From CAYPNP01 sp964412195 (lineage in GTDB: Bacteria; Acidobacteriota; JAAYUB01): a stretch of 19,032 bases of DNA. The stretch lies in contig CAYPNP010000047.1 in assembly GCA_964412195.1 (NCBI GenBank), positions 1 to 19,032 on the forward strand, given 5' to 3'. The notes under the pieces were generated by a model. That model made no database searches, had not been told where the DNA came from, and worked only from the letters and a program-made list of their open reading frames with translations. A program made the position numbers and the translations under genes. Below, piece after piece: positions 1-6,800 of this stretch. Position 1 is the first letter of the stretch; every line of letters starts with the position of its first letter.

Positions 1-541
1 ATAGTTTGTGACGGAGCCTGGCCCCATCACGGAGAAGCCGCTTCGTCAGGGCAGAGTGCCACACTCGGAACTTGCTGAAACGGCGGCGATTGCAAACCGG
101 TTAGCTGATCGGCAGTTCATATTGTGCTATGATTTGGGAGACAACCTCTTTGTGACAGAGCCTGGCGCCATTGCATTTGGCGCCATTGCATTTCGGCACC
201 ATCAAAGTTGGTTGATAAGGGAATATAGGGAGAAAAGTTTGCTGACAAGGTTGTTGATGCGGTAAAGCTTTGGATATGGCAAACGCTGGGCTGAAAGCCA
301 CAACACCCTAAGAAAAGCCCTCTGGCGCAACACCTGCTGAACGGAGGGCAACAGTCCAGGGGAAGCCATGTGTTTGCGGTGCGCAAGAGCTGAAAATGGT
401 GGCTGATCACCTGAAAGTTGGTAGCTCTCAAAATGTGAGAGATGGCGTAGCCCTAAACACACCGCATCACGCGGCGGGCACCCACCACACCCGGCAACGA
501 ATGCAGTGTTCGTGCAATTCCGCGCAATCCAATCATAATAT
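1..541. other. Non-coding flank, probably chromosome outside the element
   Basis: Apart from the repeats at 5-193, nothing recognisable is seen here. The open frames are short, overlap one another on both strands, lack ribosome binding sites and show no family resemblance. Base composition is visibly lower in GC than the conjugation genes to the right. By its position on the 3' side of the tRNA fragment this would be the original chromosomal sequence downstream of the tRNA gene, which is an inference. Confidence 0.5.
5..193. repeat. Dispersed 23-base repeat and 15-base tandem duplication
   Basis: A 23-base motif beginning TTTGTGACGGAGCCTGG at 5-27 recurs at 149-171 with two substitutions (21 of 23 identical). 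The second copy runs into a perfect 15-base tandem duplication of GGCGCCATTGCATTT at 164-178 and 179-193, whose core TGGCGCCA is self-complementary. No convincing gene covers the region, although an 85-codon reading frame (8-265) translates both copies as VTEPG. The arrangement is compatible with a family of short intergenic repeats of the host genome, but this window alone cannot show how many copies exist. Confidence 0.6.
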
Positions 542-591
542 TGGCGCACCCGGAGGGGCTCGAACCCCCAACCCTCGGTTCCGAAGACCGA
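542..591 (-). tRNA. 3' fragment of tRNA-Arg(TCG), likely attachment site
   Basis: Read on the minus strand, 591 to 542 gives a canonical tRNA 3' half. The anticodon stem TCGGT/ACCGA encloses loop CTTCGGA (anticodon TCG at 584-582). A five-base variable loop follows, then T-stem GGGGG/CCCTC with loop TTCGAGC, then acceptor strand CGGGTGC, G73 and an encoded CCA at 544-542. The matching 5' acceptor strand (GCACCCG) and a regular D-arm are absent: the sequence at 592-617 gives only about four acceptor pairs and no D-stem. Tyrosine-recombinase elements that insert into tRNA genes leave such a 3' duplicate at one end, with the element on the side of the missing 5' half, here the right. A degenerate tRNA pseudogene is the alternative. 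Confidence 0.75.
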
Positions 592-672
592 ACGTACGAT
601 CTGACCACCACGGCATCGAGCGATAAAAAGCAACACGAGATAATACCGCCAGGGCTTTGGTTATAGCCGTTT

Positions 673-726
673 CGGCGATTATCCCCGATCATCGCCGGGA
701 GCGGTCCGGTACCGCCCGAAATCGGG
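673..726. repeat. Cluster of three small inverted repeats
   Basis: Three adjacent dyads occur: CGGCGAT (673-679) with ATCGCCG (691-697); GCGGT (701-705) with ACCGC (711-715); and CCCGA (715-719) with TCGGG (722-726). None is followed by a convincing T-run in the minus direction, although the last one precedes TCATTTT on the plus strand. They could serve as a terminator region for the leftward operon ending at 832, or as protein-binding sites beside the presumed attachment site. Confidence 0.5.
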
Positions 727-740
727 TCATTTTGGGGTTG

Positions 741-759
741 AGTGTGACACCAGTGTGAC
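741..759 (+). promoter_or_regulatory. Tandem AGTGTGAC direct repeat, possible recombinase arm site
   Basis: AGTGTGAC occurs at 741-748 and again at 752-759, giving an 11-base period, close to one helical turn. Paired short direct repeats within a few hundred bases of a tRNA attachment core are typical of arm-type sites bound by tyrosine integrases or excisionases. Here the distance to the tRNA fragment is about 150 bases. The role is inferred from position and spacing only; no integrase gene is present in the window. Confidence 0.35.
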
Positions 760-831
760 GGGAAAAAACAGACCTTGATGGAGTCGAACGCAGATTGACT
801 ATTGGAAATAGGAACTTTCAGCAGTCATGGT

Positions 832-1854
832 TCAATCCCCTTCCGGTTTGGATGACATCCTGATGTGCCCAGCGGAGGGTGTGATCTGGAACTCCGTTCC
901 CGCCGTCTCCAAGATCGCATGCCCCATGGCTGCGTCGGGGAGGTTGACGTTCAGCATCCGGATGAACCATTCCGGGACGTGGTGGCGTCTACCGACGTAG
1001 AGATTTCCTTTGGGTACCGTTTGCACGCGCAACCAGGCAAATTCCATTGCCTGTCTGTTCGTGTCATCCAGTGCTGAGTAGGTAGCCTCAATTTCCTTCA
1101 ATCGGCTTTCCAGCCGCGCGACCGCTTCCTGGGGTTCCCGGATGGCGAACTCGTTCCAGACCATCGGCAGCGGCGGGTCCATGTGGCCGCTCACGATCAG
1201 GCCACATTCGGATTGGGCACCGATCAGGGTAATGAACGGTTCCTTGCCGGAGCTGACATGACTCACGAAGATCCGGAACTCATCCTCCCGCCGGTTGACC
1301 TGGACGGTCTCGAGGAGCGTAGCATACTGGGACAGGACACTCCACACCTTGCCCCGGCCACCGGCGATGGGCGTCTGCCAGAGTTTCTTGCCGACCAGGA
1401 AATTCCCGCCGAGGCCGAAAATGTGGGTATGGCCGACGTGGTACGAGATGGCCTCGTGCACGAGATGCAGCCGATCGACCGTATAATCGCCACTGCGGAA
1501 CCGCCGGATGACTTCCACGTCCTCGTGATTGCCCCAAACCGCAAATACAGGGATATCAAATCTCTTCTCGCCTCGGAGGAAATCAGGTAGTTCACTCAGG
1601 GGGAGTGAACACTTCACGAACTCCCTCTGCTCGGCGGTCGGCTTGGCGAGGATTTCCTTTTTCCGTTCGGGGCTCAACTCGGAGTGCCGGATGTGCAGCG
1701 CCACTTCCCGGTCGCTCAAGCGGTCGAGACTCTCTTCGTCAGAGAACCCGAAGTCACCGGCGTGGATCACCGCTTCGCAACCGTTTTCGAGCGCTAGCCG
1801 GTTGATCAGCGACAGTTTCCCGTGGGTGTCAGAAATCAGAAGAAGTCGGATCAT
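832..1854 (-). CDS. Calcineurin-like metallophosphoesterase
   Basis: A 340-residue predicted metal-dependent phosphoesterase. The family signature is present in order: D9-x-H11 (SDTHG), G33-D34 (HAGDFG), G108-N109-H110-E111 (WGNHED), H199 (FVSHVSSG) and G223-H224. The last motif normally reads GHxH, but here it is GHMD, so one expected metal ligand is replaced by aspartate (D226). About 115 residues follow the catalytic core and are of unknown function. No signal peptide is seen, so it should be cytoplasmic. Its ATG overlaps the stop of the nucleotidyltransferase gene by four bases (ATGA at 1854-1851), so the two are very probably co-translated. The substrate cannot be read from sequence; nucleotides, cyclic nucleotides or nucleic acid ends are all possible. 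As the third gene of an AbiE-like operon it may take part in, or counteract, the toxin's reaction, which is inference. Confidence 0.88.
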   Translation of the reverse strand: MIRLLLISDTHGKLSLINRLALENGCEAVIHAGDFGFSDEESLDRLSDREVALHIRHSELSPERKKEILAKPTAEQREFVKCSLPLSELPDFLRGEKRFDIPVFAVWGNHEDVEVIRRFRSGDYTVDRLHLVHEAISYHVGHTHIFGLGGNFLVGKKLWQTPIAGGRGKVWSVLSQYATLLETVQVNRREDEFRIFVSHVSSGKEPFITLIGAQSECGLIVSGHMDPPLPMVWNEFAIREPQEAVARLESRLKEIEATYSALDDTNRQAMEFAWLRVQTVPKGNLYVGRRHHVPEWFIRMLNVNLPDAAMGHAILETAGTEFQITPSAGHIRMSSKPEGD

Positions 1855-2690
1855 TCAGGACGCTTCTTCAGAAGATCCAATTTCCCAAAGAGATATTGCA
1901 CTCGTTCAAACGAATCGCGCTGAATCCTGGCTCGTTCCTCAGGATCCGCGATCTCCTCGAAATCCGCCACCATCTTGGGACCGATGTGGTTCTCCGAAGC
2001 GAACTTCTCGGCGATTTTCGTCAATCCCTCACGAATCAAACCATGGTTTTTCCATGGTCTGAGTTCATCAACCAAAGCGTCGATTCCTCCTGGGAAGAAG
2101 CGAAGGCAATAGTAGATGTCCCAGGCATCCTTCTCCTTCATTCGGTCGGCCAGGGCCATTCCCTTCATGGAGATGAAAGCCGGGATCGACGCCACCCGGA
2201 CAATCACAGTGTCCAGACCGCCGTCCGGCAGCGGTCCTTCCAACCGGATCTCGACCGGATCCTCGAAGGCCAGATCGCAACCCCGCGCTTTCCGGGCCAT
2301 CATGTCCTGGACCCGCTGGTGGCGGTGTGTGGCCGTCGTGCCCTGGTACTCACCTGCCAGGAAATCGACTTGAACCGTGATCGAGCGGGAGGCGGTTGGA
2401 ACCTGCCGAAAGAAAATGAACGGCTGTTTCCCGGGAGAATAGCCTCTCGCCAGCAGCAGTTCCCTGATCGTTCGATAATGCTCCTCGGTCAGGTGAAGGT
2501 GGTTGACCGCCAGGTCCACATCCAGGCTGCCCACGTGTGGGGTGGATTTGTTCGAGAACAGCATCTCGGGCACCCAGCCGCCGACGAGCACGATGTCGGC
2601 GCGGTAGGCGGCCAGGACATGCGCCAGTTCGATCAAGACGGCCCGCGCGGCCTCGACTCCATCTTTGGGAAAATCTTTGCGGCTCACCAT
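1851..2690 (-). CDS. AbiEii-like nucleotidyltransferase, putative toxin
   Basis: A 279-residue protein of the nucleotidyltransferase superfamily, AbiEii/MenA-like branch. Visible motifs are G37-G38-W39 in the nucleotide-binding turn, the metal-binding pair D57-x-D59 (SLDVDLAV), a third acidic residue D109 (VDFLAG), and downstream K176, R183 and the K187-D188-x-x-D191 helix (EKDAWDIYY) characteristic of this branch. Known AbiEii-family toxins use GTP or other NTPs and can modify tRNA to stop growth after phage attack; that activity is family knowledge, not shown here. The start at 2690 overlaps the end of the AbiEi-like gene by seven bases, and the stop overlaps the phosphoesterase start, giving three coupled genes. 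All catalytic acids are intact, so it is probably active. A non-toxic NTase of another subfamily is the alternative. Confidence 0.85.
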   Translation of the reverse strand: MVSRKDFPKDGVEAARAVLIELAHVLAAYRADIVLVGGWVPEMLFSNKSTPHVGSLDVDLAVNHLHLTEEHYRTIRELLLARGYSPGKQPFIFFRQVPTASRSITVQVDFLAGEYQGTTATHRHQRVQDMMARKARGCDLAFEDPVEIRLEGPLPDGGLDTVIVRVASIPAFISMKGMALADRMKEKDAWDIYYCLRFFPGGIDALVDELRPWKNHGLIREGLTKIAEKFASENHIGPKMVADFEEIADPEERARIQRDSFERVQYLFGKLDLLKKRPE

Positions 2691-3742
2691 AACGGCCTGA
2701 TGACCTCCTCCAGGATGGTCTCGGCAGCTTCCTCACCCCGCCCCTTGAAGTTGCGGAGGTCCAGGTAGAGCTGGATCGGGTGAACGACCTGAAGATCATC
2801 CACCGTCACCGCTCCGTAGAACACGCCCTCATCGTAGGGACTTAAAATCGTCACGTTGGCGCCACCGTCCACGGATTTCAATTTCAAACGCGCCAGCGCA
2901 TCCTCCGGCATCGCCTCCACGAACGCCATGACCCGCTGATAGCGGACAGCCGGAGAAACCCGGGCCGCGCCTGAAAAGCCCGTGAGGGCATACCGGATCC
3001 CCCGATCATTCAAAACAGATCCCAGCGTCTTCTCGATTTCGGCTGGCGACTCCAGGGAGTAGTAATCCGTGGCGACGTTCTTTCTGAAATTGTAGCTGGT
3101 CGTCCATTCGGCCAACAATTCCGCCGGCGCCGCCAACTTCACTCCGCACTCTTCGTCGGTCAGCCATTCCCGGTCGCGCAGGATCCGCAGCACGTTGGCC
3201 ACCTGGCCCAGGCTGACGTTTGCTTCCCGAGCCAACCGCTGATACCGCCAGCTCTGCCGAGCATTTGCCAGGAGCACGCGGAGCACCCGAGTGGATTTCG
3301 GTGCATACAGCGAACGCAATTCCCGTCGCGCCGGGGCAGGGTTGGGCAGCCCTTCCCTTTGAATGAAGATGGTCTGGAAACTCAGGAAACAATTACCGGC
3401 TGAATCCAGATATCCCGCGCCATTTTGTTTGCAAATTTCGGCCGTCCGACTGGACACAAAGGGGGCAATCAGAATCCCATAGCTGTTGGGATATTCCGAC
3501 CGAAAGCGAGCGATCAGGTTGAGGGCATTGCGGGCGATCCGGGGCTGCCCGCTGGGGATCACGGCCACCAACAAGAGCTGACTTAGATCTTGCACAACAA
3601 CTCGGACGATGAAGTCCTGATTCAGATGATCAAACCTGGGGGAATCCTCATACGTAACTATCCGGAGGGATGGCACTTTCGAGAGACAATTCTCCAGTAG
3701 TTCGCGTGCATGTTGATGAATCTGGTTTTTGGTCATTTTCAT
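2684..3742 (-). CDS. AbiEi-like regulator/antitoxin with winged-helix domain
   Basis: A 352-residue protein resembling the type IV AbiEi antitoxin family. The N-terminal part (about 30-135) looks like a small alpha/beta domain ending in the family-like stretch GYLDSAGNCFLSF. A winged-helix region follows (about 150-210; LAREANVSLGQVANVLRIL reads as the recognition helices). The C-terminal part ends with YLDLRNFKGRGEEAAE, typical of the family. AbiEi proteins neutralise the partner toxin without binding it and repress their own promoter; both are known for the family and inferred here. The ATG at 3742 has no strong ribosome binding site; a second ATG lies two codons downstream. It is the first gene of the operon, with a palindrome-rich promoter directly upstream, and overlaps the toxin gene by seven bases. 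It is longer than minimal AbiEi antitoxins of about 200 residues. Confidence 0.83.
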   Translation of the reverse strand: MKMTKNQIHQHARELLENCLSKVPSLRIVTYEDSPRFDHLNQDFIVRVVVQDLSQLLLVAVIPSGQPRIARNALNLIARFRSEYPNSYGILIAPFVSSRTAEICKQNGAGYLDSAGNCFLSFQTIFIQREGLPNPAPARRELRSLYAPKSTRVLRVLLANARQSWRYQRLAREANVSLGQVANVLRILRDREWLTDEECGVKLAAPAELLAEWTTSYNFRKNVATDYYSLESPAEIEKTLGSVLNDRGIRYALTGFSGAARVSPAVRYQRVMAFVEAMPEDALARLKLKSVDGGANVTILSPYDEGVFYGAVTVDDLQVVHPIQLYLDLRNFKGRGEEAAETILEEVIRPLW

Positions 3743-3751
3743 ATTTCACAC

Positions 3752-3775
3752 TATTTTCAGCGTTTGCTGAAAATA
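3752..3775. promoter_or_regulatory. Perfect inverted repeat, probable operator
   Basis: A 10-base inverted repeat with a four-base spacer: TATTTTCAGC at 3752-3761 and GCTGAAAATA at 3766-3775. It lies between the predicted -10 box and the start codon of the AbiEi-like gene and covers the expected transcription start. AbiEi repressors are known to bind inverted repeats in their own promoters, so autoregulation is the natural reading. It is not followed by a T-run on the minus strand, so it is unlikely to be a terminator. Confidence 0.65.
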
Positions 3776-3803
3776 ATTATTTCACTGAAAGAAAAATTGT
3801 CAA
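3776..3803 (-). promoter_or_regulatory. Sigma70-type promoter of the AbiE-like operon
   Basis: On the minus strand a perfect -35 box TTGACA (3803-3798) is separated by 16 bases from AATAAT (3781-3776), which matches the -10 consensus at five of six positions. Transcription should start near 3769, giving a leader of about 27 bases. The half-sites TTTCA-c-TGAAA (3780-3790) sit within the spacer, so an operator-bound protein would block RNA polymerase. Confidence 0.65.
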
Positions 3804-3818
3804 TGAATAACTGATCCC

Positions 3819-3828
3819 TTCAGCTGAA
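3819..3828. promoter_or_regulatory. Second TTCAGCTGAA palindrome upstream of the promoter
   Basis: A perfect 10-base palindrome, TTCAGCTGAA, shares its half-site (TTCAGC/GCTGAA) with the operator at 3752-3775 and partly with the spacer dyad at 3780-3790. Three related sites spread over 77 bases suggest cooperative binding by the AbiEi-like protein or another repressor. It lies just downstream of the stop codon of the LRR gene. Confidence 0.45.
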
Positions 3829-3834
3829 TGAATT

Positions 3835-6800
3835 TCATATCTGATTCAGCCACACCATGTCCAGCACATCAATCCGGCCGTCGGCATTCAGATCCGCAGC
3901 CTCCAGGGGAGCGATGAAGCCGGCCTCCCCCCAGACGATCGCTTCGGACAGGTACAGGGCAAGCAGTTCCAAATCCACCGCGTCGACCATCCCGTCCAGG
4001 TTCAGGTCGCCGAGCAGGAGATTCGGATCCACGATGAAATGCGGGACGAGCTCATAGTCATGATCCAGCTCCAGCTCCAGCGGATTCTCGCTCCCCTCGT
4101 AATCGCCCGACCAATGCGCGAACACGTAGCCGGGGTCCGGCAAACCCACCACCCGCGCGATCCAGCCGGCCGGGTAGGTGTAGGCGCCGGGCGTCGGCAC
4201 GGTCAACCCGTGGGCACCCGCCTGCACGCGCAGCACGCAGCCGGCGGGGTGCGACGTAGGATCCAGCGGATCGGTCCCCGCGGCCGCCTCCTCGCCGTCG
4301 GAGTACCCGTCCAGGTCGGTGTCCCAGGCGTGGGGATTGGTCTCCCCGGGATCGATCATCCCGTTACCGTTGGCATCCTCTTGCGCGGTGGTCCGGCCGT
4401 CGGCGTCGGGATCGGCCTCCGGATCCATCGCCTGCAGCCAGCCGGTCGCATACAGCCCCGATTGCGTGACGTCCCCGCTGGCCCCGTTGCCGGTGGCGAC
4501 GCTCCCGGAAACGACGGACCAGATGCCCGTCTCCGAGTCATAGCGGTAGAGGGCCAGCTCGTCGAGAACGGCCGGACCGGCGCCGGCGATGCTCAGATCC
4601 TCCGGCGTGACCGCAAGAGTTAGAGTGACGGGCGCGGCGAACTCCGCCTGCAGCTCCCCGCTCGCATCCTCCGCCGCCAGGTGGACGGCGTGGCCCGCCA
4701 GCGTTAATACATCGATGGCGACCGCCTGCCGGGACACGGGCAGGGCCACACAGGCGTCATTGCTCCAGATGCCGGTGCGGTGGTAGAACCTCTCCGGATC
4801 GCCCACCGGCACGGCCATCACCTGGGGAGAGACATAGGCGGTGCGGCTGGGCAACCGGCGCTTTCCGCCTGTTTCATCCGCCGTTCCCGTGATGCGGTCA
4901 GCGAGCACGGCCGTGTCCATCACCGCCGTCGACAGGCGCACCGCGGGCGGGATCGCCCCCGTTTGGACCGTGCCCACCGGCACGCCGGTGACGGACTGCA
5001 GTTCCGTGACGTCGCTCTTGCCAAACACCACCTCCGCCACCGGGATGAGACGGCGGAGGATTTCGGAGAGGAACGGCACGGTCGTCATCAGGCTGTTGCT
5101 GACCGTGCCCAGGAAAACGGCCGGACTGGGCGCCCAGTCGTGCTTTCGGTAGTCGGCCAGAAGATAGGGCGTGTCTTCGAACACCACGCCGCGGGCGTAC
5201 TCCTGTTCCACCTCCTGGTACAAACCGAGGCCGATGGAGAGTTTCAGCCCCTTAAGGTGTGGAATTGGAACTTTTATTGCCGCCTCCGCCCGCAGGCCCC
5301 GCACGGACTGAGCGCTGGTCCGGGTCAGAGCGGACGGATCGGCGGCCTCCACCGTGGTGAGGAAATTCTTGATGTCTCCGGACAGCCACTCGGGGGTGAA
5401 ATTGGATAGGGACGGCTGATGTCCGACGGCTACCTGGGAAAGGGTCCCAGCCAGTAATTGCGGATTCTGTCCCACCAGAAAGATCGCCTGGGGATCGCTG
5501 GTGGCCCATTTGATCCGGGTGCCGGCGTATGACTGACCGCTGAAGAGCAGCCAGGAGGCGCCCACTGATTCCGTCGTCTCAATGGTGGCGCCGATGCCGC
5601 TGATCTCGGGCCCCCGGCTGGTCACCTCGTACTGGACGGTGTTGGTGTGGGTGCGGTTGACGCCTTCCAGGCTGTCCAACCAATCCAGTTCGTCGGCCAG
5701 ATTCAACTGGACGCCAGCGCCGGCCGACAGTCCCAACGCCAGGGAATCGGTGACATCCCCCTGGCCGGACGGGCTGAACTGGCGCCCTTCCTGCAACGTG
5801 CCGCTGAACGCCACATTTCCGCTCAGGGATAGCGGCCCCAGTGTGATGGACGCACCCGCTGATGATCGTCCCTCCACGCTGGCGCCGTACTTGATATTCT
5901 GGTAATAACGCGCCGGTTCGAATTCCGCTGTGGGATAACCCTGCGAGGACAGCCACACCAGCGTCGCCGTGTGGACGTGCTGCGACAGGAACCGAGCCGG
6001 GGAGCCGCCGAAGTTCCCGAAGAAGGTCAAGGCGCCGGTCACGTCGGCGTTCCGGGCCGCGCCGGTCCAACCGCCCGCGTTGTAGTCGATCTCGCCACCG
6101 AGGTACGCCCCGGCTTTCAACCCGATCGAGCCCGAAGCTTCAGCCTTCGGAGCGCCAGAAATGCCCAATTCGGCCGACACCTCACCCGACAGGCTGAAAT
6201 CCCCCTGCCGGCCCAACCCCTGGACGATGCCACCCGCCGGCGTATCGGCGGCCAGGAGCTTCACTGTGTAGCCCGCCTGCGCCCCCAGCGACAGCTTGGC
6301 CGACGCCACCGACTGTGCCCCGCCGCCCGGCGTCTCCGCCTCCCAGACCGGACCGCCCAGGGCGAACACGTAGTTGGAGCGCCACGGCCGTTTCTGTTGC
6401 ACCCGGATGCTGAAGTCCAGGTCCTTTTCCAGCAGGAAATAGTCCTTCCACTCGCCGCTTTCCTGCAGGCGGATGGTTCGGGGAAAGTCCAGCTTCAGCG
6501 CGTCGCCCGCGTGGACGCCCCACGGCTCCAGATCCAGCTTCATCTGCAGCACGCCGGGCTTGATGATCTCGGCCTGGACGCTCACCCCGGCCTTGTCCGA
6601 GTTCAGGCTGAGCTGCACCGGCCGGACCGGCACTGGCTGGCGGTCCACGTCCAGGATCTTGTAGTAGCGGTAGAGCCGGGTGTCCGGATACCCGGTATTT
6701 GCTGCCGCTCCACGCGGGGTGAGGTTGGCGTGCAGTTCCTCCAGGAAAATTGAGTTCTGAAGATGAGCCTCGCGATACTCGCTGTAGACTGTGTTTGGAT

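Noticed and set aside
8..265. 85-codon plus-strand open frame in the left flank
   Set aside because: It starts within the DNA repeat, has no ribosome binding site, and its repeated VTEPG motifs are explained by the nucleotide repeat.
542..617. Complete functional tRNA-Arg
   Set aside because: The 5' acceptor strand pairs at only about four of seven positions and no D-stem forms; only the 3' half is canonical.
202..692. Open frames on both strands across the tRNA fragment
   Set aside because: They run through the tRNA sequence, a common source of spurious proteins, and have no family resemblance.
3752..3775. Rho-independent terminator for the LRR gene
   Set aside because: The perfect hairpin has no T-run after it on the minus strand and lies over a strong promoter's start site, which fits an operator.
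4039..6753. Plus-strand frames within the LRR gene
   Set aside because: Antisense shadows of one continuous 1577-codon frame with signal peptide and recognisable domains.
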